Source: an uncultured Flavihumibacter sp.
Lineage (GTDB): Bacteria; Bacteroidota; Bacteroidia; Chitinophagales; Chitinophagaceae
NCBI GenBank assembly: GCA_946481605.1
Contig: CAMLPA010000041.1
Location: 1 to 13,542, forward strand
DNA: 13,542 nt
Reading direction: 5' to 3'
The notes beneath the pieces were generated by a model, which did not search any database, was not told the origin of the DNA, and was given only the letters and a program-made list of their open reading frames with translations. This document shows, piece by piece, positions 6,402-13,542 of this stretch (position 1 is the stretch's first letter; every line of letters begins with the position of its first letter). Position numbers and translations under genes: made by a program.

Positions 6402-7340
6402 ATGAAACTGACCTGCCTTTCTGCCCTCGCACTGCTTCTTTCTCTTTCTGTCTCAGCACAAGATGCCACCGTTAAAAAACTGAGGGAAGATGCGTCAAAA
6501 AACGTGACCAAACCCAACGAACAACCCGACGGATGGATACAGAAAGGACTGCTGAACATCAATTTATCGCAGGGAAGTTCTTCCAACTGGTCGGCTGGTG
6601 CAGATAAATTCACTTTCGCCAACAATCTTTTCTTCAACTACCAGGCACTGTATAAGAACGGAAAAAACTTCTTCGACAACAACCTCGACATCAACTACGG
6701 CATGGTGAACACCACATCCACCGGCTTCCGTAAAAACGATGACCGCTTCGACCTCCTTTCCAAATACGGCCGCCAACTCGATACTTCGGGCGTATGGTTC
6801 TTTACCGTAATGGGCAATTTCCGGACGCAGCTCACCGATGGTTACCGCTACTTCAAAACCGCCGCCGGTGCCGATACCAGCGAGCTTTCCTCCAGCTTCC
6901 TCGCACCCGCCAATCTGTTGCTCTCTCCGGGTATTGAATGGCGCCCCAACAATACGTTCAGCCTTTTCCTTTCCCCCGCCTCCTCCCGCTGGATCATCGT
7001 GAGCCGCCGCACCAACAGGCTGGCGGAACTTTATGGCGTGGAGCCCGGCAGCACCTACCGCTACGAGATCGGTGGATTCCTTACGGCGAATTACAACAAA
7101 GAACTCGCGAAGAACATCAGCTATAAAGGAAGGCTCGACCTCTTTTCTAATTACCGGAACAATCCGGCCAATGTAGACGTGTTCTTCACTAACTTATTGG
7201 CGCTCAAAGTAAACAAGTGGCTACAGGTGACTTACAACCTCGATATTATTTACGATGACGACGCGCTGAAGCCGGAAGGAAGCCGCTGGGGAACGCAGAT
7301 CAAATCACTGCTCGGGGTCGGATTCGCCACCAGTTTTTAA
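6402..7340 (+). CDS. DUF3078 domain-containing outer-membrane protein
   Basis: This 312-residue protein belongs to the Bacteroidota family DUF3078, of unknown function and probably an outer-membrane beta-barrel. Residues 1-19 are a signal peptide (basic start, hydrophobic LSALALLLSLSVSA, cleavage before QDA) without a lipobox cysteine at the cleavage site. The family pattern is clear: GWIQKGLLNINLSQGSSSNW (44-63), then alternating polar/aromatic strands such as NNLFFNYQALYKNGKNFFDNN, a central SPGIEWRPN segment, YGVEPGSTYRYEIGGFL, and a final strand ending in phenylalanine (FATSF), as expected for a Bam-inserted barrel. It follows mscL by 84 nt with its own promoter-like box. scpA follows 26 nt later but carries its own -7 box. 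No substrate or partner can be inferred. Confidence 0.88.
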   Translation: MKLTCLSALALLLSLSVSAQDATVKKLREDASKNVTKPNEQPDGWIQKGLLNINLSQGSSSNWSAGADKFTFANNLFFNYQALYKNGKNFFDNNLDINYGMVNTTSTGFRKNDDRFDLLSKYGRQLDTSGVWFFTVMGNFRTQLTDGYRYFKTAAGADTSELSSSFLAPANLLLSPGIEWRPNNTFSLFLSPASSRWIIVSRRTNRLAELYGVEPGSTYRYEIGGFLTANYNKELAKNISYKGRLDLFSNYRNNPANVDVFFTNLLALKVNKWLQVTYNLDIIYDDDALKPEGSRWGTQIKSLLGVGFATSF

Positions 7341-7352
7341 GGGCATTTTACT

Positions 7353-7360
7353 TACTTTTG
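7353..7360 (+). promoter_or_regulatory. Putative -7 promoter box for scpA
   Basis: TACTTTTG matches TAnnTTTG and ends only 6 nt before the scpA ATG at 7367. If used, transcription starts at or next to the start codon and the mRNA is nearly leaderless. The last three bases (TTG, 7358-7360) are in frame with scpA and could be mistaken for a start codon. No clear -33 TTG is seen. Confidence 0.5.
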
Positions 7361-7366
7361 ACCACT

Positions 7367-8176
7367 ATGGCCGCAAATACTCCCTCCTACCAGATCAAAC
7401 TGCCGCAGTTCGAAGGACCTTTCGACCTGCTGCTGTTCTTCATCGAAAGAGATGAACTGGATATCTATAATATTCCCATCACCAGGATCATCAAAGACTT
7501 CCTGGAATACATTCACGGGCAGGAACAACTGAACATTGAATTGTCCAGCGAGTTCATCCTTTTCGTGTCCACGCTCATGCGCATCAAGGCCAAAATGCTG
7601 CTGCCCCGCAAGGAACTGGATGCCCAGGGCAACGAGATTGATCCCCGCCAGGAACTGATTGATAAGATTCTGGAATACAAGAAATTTAAAGAAGCCTCCG
7701 TACAACTCAGCGAAATGGAAGCCATCCGCATGCTGATGGTGAAAAGAGGGAACCTTCAGAAAGACATCTCACATATCGGGGAGGAAGCTGGGGAAGGAAC
7801 GGAAATACAGGCCATCTCCATGTTCAAACTTATGAAGGCGTTTGAACGGGTGATGCAACGTTTGTACGACAAGAAAAACCAGCCCGTGCATACCGTGGTG
7901 CAATACAAATACACCATGGAGCAAAGCCGGGAAGCAATGATAGGACTGGCTTCCCACAAAAAGACCATGTCGTTCGAGAAGATATTTGAATCGTGTAACG
8001 ACCGCGTTCATGCGATCTTTATGTTCCTGAGTATGCTGGAACTTGTGCAGATGAAATTCCTGAAGATCATGACCGGCGAGGGCCGGAACAATTTCATCAT
8101 AGAATACATAGAGCCGGAAAACAGGGAAATTGCGGAAGCGGGCGAAACGCCCACTCCCGATCCTTTATTGCAATAA
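7367..8176 (+). CDS. scpA: Segregation and condensation protein A
   Basis: ScpA is the kleisin subunit that bridges the SMC ATPase heads and binds a ScpB dimer, forming the SMC-ScpAB chromosome-condensing complex. The 269-residue product has the kleisin N-terminal domain (YQIKLPQFEGPFDLLLFFIE, followed by ELDIYNIPITRI and DFLEYI), then SSEFILFVSTLMRIKAKMLLP, a variable middle and the C-terminal winged-helix region with SFEKIFESCNDRVHAIFMFLSMLELVQM. The ATG at 7367 is chosen because the upstream in-frame TTG (7358) lies inside a -7 promoter box. scpB and smc are not in this window. The gene overlaps the 3' end of convergent dxs by 12 bp; the overlap is a perfect palindrome. Confidence 0.94.
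   Translation: MAANTPSYQIKLPQFEGPFDLLLFFIERDELDIYNIPITRIIKDFLEYIHGQEQLNIELSSEFILFVSTLMRIKAKMLLPRKELDAQGNEIDPRQELIDKILEYKKFKEASVQLSEMEAIRMLMVKRGNLQKDISHIGEEAGEGTEIQAISMFKLMKAFERVMQRLYDKKNQPVHTVVQYKYTMEQSREAMIGLASHKKTMSFEKIFESCNDRVHAIFMFLSMLELVQMKFLKIMTGEGRNNFIIEYIEPENREIAEAGETPTPDPLLQ
8165..8176. other. Palindromic tail-to-tail overlap of scpA and dxs
   Basis: TTATTGCAATAA is a perfect 12-bp palindrome and is exactly the overlap of the two convergent genes. On each strand it reads Leu-Leu-Gln-stop, so both proteins end in LLQ using the same bases. It has no loop and no T-run, so it is not a usual intrinsic terminator. Confidence 0.9.
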
Positions 8177-10096
8177 TGTTTCTACTGTAACAGTCTCTCT
8201 TAACATAGCGCGCACTGCATCAGCAATACCTTCTGCATCGTAGCCACATTCGCGGTGTAATTCTTTGAGGGTGCCGTGTTCCACCAACCTGTCGGGAATA
8301 CCCAATATGGTTACTTCCGCATGGTAATTGTGTTGTGCCATGAACTCGAGTATTGCGCTTCCGAATCCACCTACTACGGTACCATCTTCCACCGTAACTA
8401 CTTTCTTATATTTCGAGAACACTTCGTGCAGCATCGCTTCATCCAGTGGCTTCACGAAACGCATATCGTAATGCGCGGGGTCAATTCCTTCGGAGCGCAG
8501 GCTGCGGATGGCCGCGGCTGCAAAGTTGCCGGGATGTCCCAAACTCAATATCGCCACATCTTTCCCATCTTTTAATTTGCGTCCTGTACCGATGGTGATT
8601 TCTTCCAGCGGCGTCCGCCATTCGGGCATCACTCCTTCACCTCTCGGGTAACGGATCACAAAAGGATATCCGTTGGAATCGAGTTGAGCGGTAAACATCA
8701 GGTTACGCAATTCCGACTCGTTCATCGGCGAACTGATGATCATATTCGGAATGCACCTGAAATAAGCGATATCGTAAGCGCCATGGTGCGTGGGACCATC
8801 TTCCCCTACGAGTCCCGCACGGTCCAGACAAAGCACTACATGTAGTTTCTGAATGGCTACATCGTGCACCACCTGGTCGAAGGCGCGTTGCATGAAGGAA
8901 GAATAAATATTACAGAACACGCGCAATCCCTGTGTGGCCATGCCTGCGGAAACCGTTACGGCATGTTGCTCGCAAATGCCCACATCGAAAGCGCGGTCAG
9001 GCATCTTATCCATCATGAACTTCAGCGAACAGCCGCTGGGCATCGCCGGGGTAACGCCCATAATATTGGGGTTCATTTCCGCCAGTTCAATCATCGTATG
9101 ACCAAACACATCCTGGTATTTCGGTGGTTGCGGCAGATCGAATTTCTTCTTGTAAATCTCGCCGGTAATTTTATCGAAGAGCCCAGGCGCGTGCCATTTG
9201 GTCTGGTCTTTTTCCGCCAGTGCATATCCTTTTCCTTTTACAGTAACGATGTGCAGCAATTTGGGGCCGGGAATATTTTTGAGGTCGCGGAGTGTGTCCA
9301 CGAGTTTCGTGATGTTGTGTCCATCGATCGGGCCGAAATAACGAATTTTCAGCGCTTCAAAAAGGTTACTGCTTTTGGTGAGCATTCCTTTGATGGAATG
9401 GTCCAGTTTACTGGCCATTTCGCGGGAGAAGCGGGCACCGATGGGCAGTTTTCCCAGGGCGTTCCATACGTCATCCTTCAGCTTGTTATAGGTATGAGAA
9501 GTCGTAATGTCGGTCAGGTATTCTTTCAGTGCGCCCACATTGGGGTCGATGCTCATGCAGTTGTCGTTCAGAATGATGAGCATATCGCTATCGGCAACAC
9601 CCGCGTGGTTCATGGCTTCGAACGCCATACCTGCGGTCATGGAACCATCACCGATCACGGCTACTGATTTCCGGTCCTCTCCCCTGTACTTCGCGGCCAT
9701 GGCCATACCGAGGGCGGCGGAAATGGAAGTGGAGGAATGTCCTACCCCGAAAGTATCGTAGTCACTTTCTGATCTTTTGGGGAATCCGCTCAGTCCTTTG
9801 TATTTGCGGTTGGAAGGAAAACTTTCTCTTCTGCCGGTAAGTATTTTATGCCCGTAAGCCTGGTGGCCCACATCCCATACCAGTTGATCGTAGGGCGTAT
9901 TGTACACATAATGAAGCGCCACGGAAAGTTCCACCACGCCTAAACTGGCGGCGAAATGCCCTCCGTGGATACTCACCACGTCAATAATATACTGGCGCAG
10001 TTCTTCGCAAACCTGTTGCAACTGATCTTTGGTAAGCAGTTTCAGGTCGTCGGGGGTATTGATGTTTCTGAGCAGTGGGCCCGCTGTGATCTCCAT
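8165..10096 (-). CDS. dxs: 1-deoxy-D-xylulose-5-phosphate synthase
   Basis: DXS joins pyruvate and glyceraldehyde 3-phosphate, using thiamine diphosphate, to make DXP, the first step of the MEP isoprenoid pathway and a precursor for thiamine and pyridoxal. The 643-residue protein is full length (family about 620-640). In order: HGGHFAASLG (44-53, with the active-site His), WDVGHQAYGHKILTGR (74-89), GVGHSSTSISAALG (117-130), the TPP/Mg motif GDGSMTAGMAFEAMNHAG (149-166) with its partner asparagine near 177-179, the catalytic Glu in GICEQHAV (E376), DRAGLVGEDGPTHHG (425-439) and the C-terminal transketolase domain with EDGTVVGGFGSA (570-581). It is transcribed from a good promoter match in the 90-nt gap after the lamin-tail gene and ends in the palindrome shared with scpA. 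It is paralogous to the transketolase subunit at 3903 but is a complete enzyme. Confidence 0.97.
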   Translation of the reverse strand: MEITAGPLLRNINTPDDLKLLTKDQLQQVCEELRQYIIDVVSIHGGHFAASLGVVELSVALHYVYNTPYDQLVWDVGHQAYGHKILTGRRESFPSNRKYKGLSGFPKRSESDYDTFGVGHSSTSISAALGMAMAAKYRGEDRKSVAVIGDGSMTAGMAFEAMNHAGVADSDMLIILNDNCMSIDPNVGALKEYLTDITTSHTYNKLKDDVWNALGKLPIGARFSREMASKLDHSIKGMLTKSSNLFEALKIRYFGPIDGHNITKLVDTLRDLKNIPGPKLLHIVTVKGKGYALAEKDQTKWHAPGLFDKITGEIYKKKFDLPQPPKYQDVFGHTMIELAEMNPNIMGVTPAMPSGCSLKFMMDKMPDRAFDVGICEQHAVTVSAGMATQGLRVFCNIYSSFMQRAFDQVVHDVAIQKLHVVLCLDRAGLVGEDGPTHHGAYDIAYFRCIPNMIISSPMNESELRNLMFTAQLDSNGYPFVIRYPRGEGVMPEWRTPLEEITIGTGRKLKDGKDVAILSLGHPGNFAAAAIRSLRSEGIDPAHYDMRFVKPLDEAMLHEVFSKYKKVVTVEDGTVVGGFGSAILEFMAQHNYHAEVTILGIPDRLVEHGTLKELHRECGYDAEGIADAVRAMLRETVTVETLLQ

Positions 10097-10120
10097 GTAA
10101 GCGAATGGTTAATATGGGTG

Positions 10121-10148
10121 CAAAAATACAATAATTAGGCCATGACAA
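10121..10148 (-). promoter_or_regulatory. Putative promoter for dxs (TTG-N17-TATTTTTG)
   Basis: On the minus strand TATTTTTG (10128 to 10121) matches TAnnTTTG, and TTG (10148 to 10146) lies 17 nt upstream, within the 17-23 range described for Bacteroidota. This is the most complete promoter in the window. The -7 box is 24 nt before the ATG at 10096. Confidence 0.65.
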
Positions 10149-10186
10149 CCCATTAATAACAGGATGAAAGGCGAAAGGTTGAACCA

Positions 10187-11488
10187 TTAACGGAAGAAGC
10201 GCTGAATATATTTTCCGGGAACACCATCGGTGCGTTCGAGCGAGAGCAGGAATATACCCTGCGCGGCGGCCGGCATGTTGAAGCGGTGCTGGAAAATGCC
10301 CTCGGAGGTAACCCGGAGTTTTTCGGTGTGGATAGTCTGGCCGATGCTGTTGTAAACCGCTAACCTGTATTCGGTGCGGTCTGCCTTCCATTGCAGGAGC
10401 ACCTCTTTGGAACCGGGTGCAGCGGCGAGGCGGAAACCCATTTCAACCGCTCGCGTTTCAGCGGCCGGGAGAAGTGGGTTGAGTACTGATCCGCAGGGAA
10501 GTATATTGAAACTGAATGATTTAAGGTCACAACCCATGGCAGAGGCTATTACAACTTTGTACCGTCCTTCCGAAAGATTGTTCAGGGGAATATTGGGTGC
10601 TGTATTGTCCGTGCCAAGAGTGTACAGGTCGTTGATGGTATATTGGTTGTCGTTATCGGCATCTTTTGCCAGGGTATAATCCATCGGGAAAACGCTGGTG
10701 TAATCGGAGGCGAACACTTCTATAAAAGCTGAACCATCGGTTGGACAAGCTGTTCCATTGGTAACGGTGAGCACGGCGGAAAGTGAGGAATTATCGCCTG
10801 CCGTATTATTGCTTTCGCCAGCGCTTTGTTTGGATTCTTTCAACCAGCCGCAGTCTCCATCCAGTAAACGCGCGAAAGTATTGCCCCTTCCGGTAGACAT
10901 CCCCAGTTCTTCGTAAGTGAAGGACATATTATCTAAGTCAAAAGTAAAGGGCGTACAGCCGGAGTTGGCAGAGGTGGTAATAGAAGCAGAAGGTTCGGCA
11001 GGAAGATTCCGGATCACAGCATCTACCACAGCCCCATTATTGTCAAGCAATACCACCTGTTCGGCACCACTTCCGCCATCGGTGAAAAGACCATCTCCGG
11101 TAGTAGGAATTGTGCCGCTGGTGCAATTACAGGTGTTCCAGTTCAGTTGCGCGGTTACCGATTTGGTCAGGTTTCCGCAACCGGAAGGCAATACATCCAT
11201 ACCGGCGATCACATAGTATTCTCCGGGTAAAAGAATGGTATTTGCAGGAATGGTAATGGAATAATCGCCGTCTGTGAGCACATAGCAACCAATGTTGGCC
11301 GGACCCGGACCAAAATTATACAGTTCCACAAATTCAGAGGTAACAGGACATCCGTTATCGGGCCAGGGCATGTATTCATTGATCACAACCCGCCCCTGCC
11401 CAGCGGCAGAAGTTGCCCACAGCAGCGCTGCGAGCAGGCAACCCGGAATACGGGTCCATAAGTGGTGGAGGTACGGTTGGAGTTTCAA
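10187..11488 (-). CDS. Lamin-tail domain protein with T9SS type A sorting domain
   Basis: This is a predicted exported surface or secreted protein of 433 residues. Residues 1-30 form a signal peptide (PGCLLAALLWATSAAG, cleavage near 30/31). A lamin-tail domain follows: RVVINEYMPWP, SEFVELYNFGPGPANIGCYVLTD, then IPANTILLPGEYYVIAG and a VVLLDNNGAVVDAV strand (about 33-160). Residues about 236-332 resemble SprB-type adhesin repeats, with an acidic KDADNDNQYTINDLYTLGTD segment. The C-terminus (about 345-433) is a type A sorting domain: WKADRTEYRLAVYNSIGQTIH, then AAAQGIFLLSLERTDG and KYIQRFFR, typical of T9SS cargo. There are several cysteine pairs. No ATG or GTG lies in frame between the upstream stop (TAG, 11534-11536 on the minus strand) and the signal peptide; TTG at 11488 is the best start, so the N-terminus is less certain than the rest. 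No function beyond surface placement can be given. Confidence 0.85.
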   Translation of the reverse strand: MKLQPYLHHLWTRIPGCLLAALLWATSAAGQGRVVINEYMPWPDNGCPVTSEFVELYNFGPGPANIGCYVLTDGDYSITIPANTILLPGEYYVIAGMDVLPSGCGNLTKSVTAQLNWNTCNCTSGTIPTTGDGLFTDGGSGAEQVVLLDNNGAVVDAVIRNLPAEPSASITTSANSGCTPFTFDLDNMSFTYEELGMSTGRGNTFARLLDGDCGWLKESKQSAGESNNTAGDNSSLSAVLTVTNGTACPTDGSAFIEVFASDYTSVFPMDYTLAKDADNDNQYTINDLYTLGTDNTAPNIPLNNLSEGRYKVVIASAMGCDLKSFSFNILPCGSVLNPLLPAAETRAVEMGFRLAAAPGSKEVLLQWKADRTEYRLAVYNSIGQTIHTEKLRVTSEGIFQHRFNMPAAAQGIFLLSLERTDGVPGKYIQRFFR

Positions 11489-11604
11489 GAGAACGGATTT
11501 TCCAGCAATGAAATTAGGAACAAATACGGTAAACTACCAAATCCCCCCTACTCCCAAAAGACATTTTTTCTGCGCACTAAAGGTTTCTATCTAAATGTTT
11601 AAAC

Positions 11605-11635
11605 ACCATTTACACCCCTTTTTTACCATTAATAC
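11605..11635 (+). promoter_or_regulatory. Candidate LytTR operator: two direct repeats 20 bp apart
   Basis: ACCATTTACAC (11605-11615) and ACCATTAATAC (11625-11635) match at 9 of 11 positions and start exactly 20 bp apart, about two helical turns. They lie 8 bp upstream of the -33-like box of the kinase gene. LytTR-domain regulators typically bind paired direct repeats with this kind of spacing, and a LytTR regulator is encoded in the following operon. An inverted copy of ACCATTTAC lies at 11657-11665. The repeats are seen; autoregulation is inference. Confidence 0.45.
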
Positions 11636-11642
11636 TTTTCGG

Positions 11643-11673
11643 TTTCCACGACAGGGGTAAATGGTTAGATTTG
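11643..11673 (+). promoter_or_regulatory. Putative promoter for the kinase-regulator pair
   Basis: TAGATTTG at 11666-11673 matches TAnnTTTG; TTTC at 11643-11646 is a three-of-four -33 match with a 19-nt spacer, the same arrangement as before the DUF3078 gene. The -7 box ends 16 nt before the ATG at 11690. The inverted repeat copy at 11657-11665 fills the spacer up to the -7 box, where a bound protein would block polymerase. Confidence 0.6.
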
Positions 11674-11689
11674 TAAGTACAGAACCTAT

Positions 11690-12742
11690 ATGCTGAAAAA
11701 AATTCCCCGATATTGGTTGTTCCAGGTGGCAGGCTGGAGTTCCGTTACCATCTCCTACATTTTCCTGGCCTACACCTTCAATGAGCTTTCTGAAAGCATC
11801 ATCGACCAGCTTTTTATATTCATCACTACCGGGCTGGCCACCTCCCACCTGCTTCGTTCCTACATCAAGCAGACCAACTGGCTCCTGTTACCAGTGGAAA
11901 AAGCCATGCCCCGCCTGCTGATGGCGCTTGTAGTGGCCTGCCTGATTGCCGCCATGGCCAATATACTGATATCCAATGTGTTCATCATTCCCAAGAAGAC
12001 GGTATCCCCGCCCATGAGTTTCAATTCGAAACTCCTTACCAAGATGATCGACTACGGTATGTTCCTCACGCCCTGGATACTCATCTACTATTTCTACCAT
12101 TACATCAATAAAATCAGGAAACAGGAAGTAGATACCCTCCGCCTGGAAGCGCTGGTGAAAGAACTGGAACTGAAAACGATTAAATCGCATATCAACCCGC
12201 ACTTCATATTTAACGCGCTCAACAGTATCCGTGCCCTGGTGGACGAAGACCCGATCCGCGCCAGAACCGCCATCACGGAACTCAGTAATATCCTCCGCAG
12301 CAGTCTCCAGGCCGAAAAACAGGAAACCGTTCCGCTCGAAAAAGAACTCAACATCGTAAAAGATTACCTCGCACTCGAACACATCCGTTTCGAAGACCGG
12401 TTACAGGTGGAATATGATATTGATGAAGATACCCTGGATCAACCCATACCGCCCATGATGCTGCAAACGCTGGTAGAGAACGCCATCAAACACGGCATCA
12501 GCAAACAGGTAGACGGCGGATTGGTACGCATCATCTCCGATTTCAAAGACGATCACCACGAACTCATCATCCAGAATACAGGCCGCCTGAATGGGGGAAA
12601 GAACGGCGACGGATTTGGCCTGAACAGCACGCAAAACAGACTCAGCCTGCTTTTCGGTGAAAAATCAGATTTCGAAATCAAAGAGATCAACGGCAATATG
12701 GTGGAAGCGAGGGTGACCATACCCGTGGTGGAACATTACTGA
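11690..12742 (+). CDS. LytS/YehU-type sensor histidine kinase
   Basis: This is a membrane sensor kinase of the His_kinase (PF06580) type that pairs with LytTR response regulators. The 350-residue protein has about four membrane helices (8-30, 39-56, 74-99, 119-138) with very short external loops and no extracellular sensor domain. A short coiled coil follows (about 141-163) and then the kinase core: the phosphoacceptor motif KSHINPHFIFNALNSIRAL (H171), a block around YLALEHIRFEDRL (226-238), the N-box LQTLVENAIKHG (258-269, N264) and the glycine box GDGFGLNSTQNRL (306-318). This matches the usual four-helix Bacteroidota version. The signal is unknown. The ATG at 11690 follows a good promoter by 16 nt. 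The regulator starts 60 nt after its stop with no clear promoter between them, so they are probably co-transcribed. Confidence 0.95.
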   Translation: MLKKIPRYWLFQVAGWSSVTISYIFLAYTFNELSESIIDQLFIFITTGLATSHLLRSYIKQTNWLLLPVEKAMPRLLMALVVACLIAAMANILISNVFIIPKKTVSPPMSFNSKLLTKMIDYGMFLTPWILIYYFYHYINKIRKQEVDTLRLEALVKELELKTIKSHINPHFIFNALNSIRALVDEDPIRARTAITELSNILRSSLQAEKQETVPLEKELNIVKDYLALEHIRFEDRLQVEYDIDEDTLDQPIPPMMLQTLVENAIKHGISKQVDGGLVRIISDFKDDHHELIIQNTGRLNGGKNGDGFGLNSTQNRLSLLFGEKSDFEIKEINGNMVEARVTIPVVEHY

Positions 12743-12802
12743 TTTTTAATGTTAACTTAGTTGCCGCCAAATACCTAAACACACACTTTAAATTTTTAAC
12801 GC

Positions 12803-13537
12803 ATGATCCGCGCGATCCTGATCGACGATGAACGCCTCGCACGTAATGAACTTAAAAAATTATTGCTGGAATTCCCCGAGATAGAAGTTGTGGCCGAAGC
12901 CGCCAATGTGGAAGAAGGCATCGAAAGAATTGATACCCTTCAGCCCGACCTGATCTTCCTCGATATCCAGATGCCGGGAAAAACCGGGTTCGATCTCCTC
13001 ACAGAACTCGACCGTGCGCCGCACGTGATTTTCACCACCGCCTACGATGAATATGCACTGAAAGCTTTTGAAGTGAATGCGCTGGATTATTTGCTGAAGC
13101 CCATTGAACCCAAACGCCTTTCCGACGCCATACACAAACTCCACCAGCAAGAGGAAAAGGACCAGCAGGCCGGTGGTGAACTCAATGTGAACCGTAGTCT
13201 GCTGGGGGAAAACGACCAGGTTTTCGTAAAAGACGGCGAAAGGTGCTGGTTCGTGAAACTCTCCGAAATCAGGTTGTTCGAAAGTGTGGGCAATTACGCG
13301 AAGGTATTCTTCGGCCCCAACAAACCGCTCATCCTGAAATCGCTGAACGCGCTCGAAGAGCGCCTCGATGAAAAGATATTCTTCCGGGCCAACCGCAAAC
13401 ACATCGTGAACCTCCGGCTTATCGACAAGATAGAACCCTACTTCAACGGAGGCCTCCTCCTGGAAATGAAAGGGGGGGAAAAGATAGAAGTGAGTCGCCG
13501 GCAAACCGTGAAGTTCAAAGAAATGATGAGCTTGTAA
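12803..13537 (+). CDS. LytTR-family response regulator
   Basis: This DNA-binding response regulator is probably phosphorylated by the kinase encoded just upstream. The 244-residue protein has a complete receiver domain (about 1-118): acidic pair D8-D9 in ILIDDE, phosphoacceptor D54 in LIFLDIQMPGKTG, the switch threonine in FTTAYDEYA (78-79) and K99 in YLLKP. A short polar linker (about 119-136) leads to a LytTR DNA-binding domain (about 137-243) with EIRLFESVGNYAKVFF, FFRANRKHIVNLRLIDKI and IEVSRRQTVKFKEMM. Length and layout are standard for the LytT/AgrA/AlgR-type family. Its targets are unknown, but repeats upstream of the kinase gene could be an autoregulatory site. The stop lies 5 nt before the window end. 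Confidence 0.95.
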   Translation: MIRAILIDDERLARNELKKLLLEFPEIEVVAEAANVEEGIERIDTLQPDLIFLDIQMPGKTGFDLLTELDRAPHVIFTTAYDEYALKAFEVNALDYLLKPIEPKRLSDAIHKLHQQEEKDQQAGGELNVNRSLLGENDQVFVKDGERCWFVKLSEIRLFESVGNYAKVFFGPNKPLILKSLNALEERLDEKIFFRANRKHIVNLRLIDKIEPYFNGGLLLEMKGGEKIEVSRRQTVKFKEMMSL

Positions 13538-13542
13538 ATAAT

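Noticed and set aside
8864..9667. 267-codon open frame on the plus strand
   Set aside because: It lies entirely inside dxs on the other strand, resembles no family I know, and is a low-complexity mirror of the dxs codons.
10097..10186. Terminator for the lamin-tail gene before dxs
   Set aside because: Only a short GGTTCAACC palindrome and a loose pairing of CAACC with GGTTG are visible, without a T-run; the region is better explained by the dxs promoter.
12743..12802. Separate promoter for the response regulator
   Set aside because: The 60-nt gap is A/T rich but has no TAnnTTTG box; co-transcription with the kinase gene is simpler.
12860..13504. 214-codon minus-strand frame opposite the response regulator
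   Set aside because: It is antisense shadow of a gene with every receiver and LytTR motif intact; its phenylalanine-rich content reflects complementary GAA codons.

Overview
The window reads as chromosomal DNA of a Bacteroidota bacterium, most likely family Chitinophagaceae. The grounds are a DUF3078 outer-membrane protein, a lamin-tail protein ending in a type IX secretion (T9SS) type A sorting domain, a transketolase encoded as a separate N-terminal subunit, a PPK2 close to the class III type of Cytophaga, and the Bacteroidota -7 promoter box TAnnTTTG upstream of at least seven genes. Gene order is housekeeping in character. I see no prophage, CRISPR array, transposase, rRNA or tRNA, and no evident novel multi-gene system. 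The most unusual signals are intergenic.

Layout. (1) 1-1952, plus: 5'-truncated lpxD (lipid A synthesis), then ppk2 (polyphosphate:nucleotide phosphotransferase) 12 nt later, probably one transcript. (2) 1958-3701, minus: a MraY/WecA-type polyprenyl-phosphate sugar-phosphate transferase followed by frr (ribosome recycling factor); each has its own -7 box, and frr meets ppk2 tail to tail. (3) 3702-4739: a divergent promoter region, then the transketolase N-terminal subunit on the plus strand without its C-terminal partner next to it. (4) 4740-4953: a set of 14-nt-period A/T-rich repeats in inverted orientation, between the transketolase subunit and a convergent EamA permease. (5) 5934-8176, plus: mscL, a DUF3078 outer-membrane protein and scpA (chromosome condensation). 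(6) 8165-11488, minus: a lamin-tail/T9SS surface protein, then dxs (isoprenoid precursor synthesis); dxs and scpA share a 12-bp palindromic 3' end. (7) 11690-13537, plus: a LytS/YehU-type membrane histidine kinase and its LytTR response regulator, preceded by repeats that look like a LytTR operator.

How the genes relate. Several serve the envelope: lpxD makes a lipid A precursor, dxs feeds undecaprenyl phosphate, which is the lipid carrier used by the WecA-like enzyme, mscL relieves turgor, and DUF3078 and the T9SS protein lie at or beyond the outer membrane. These links are metabolic; the genes are scattered over both strands rather than forming one operon. Intergenic gaps are short (at most about 206 nt), so no gene-free stretch exceeds 300 bases.
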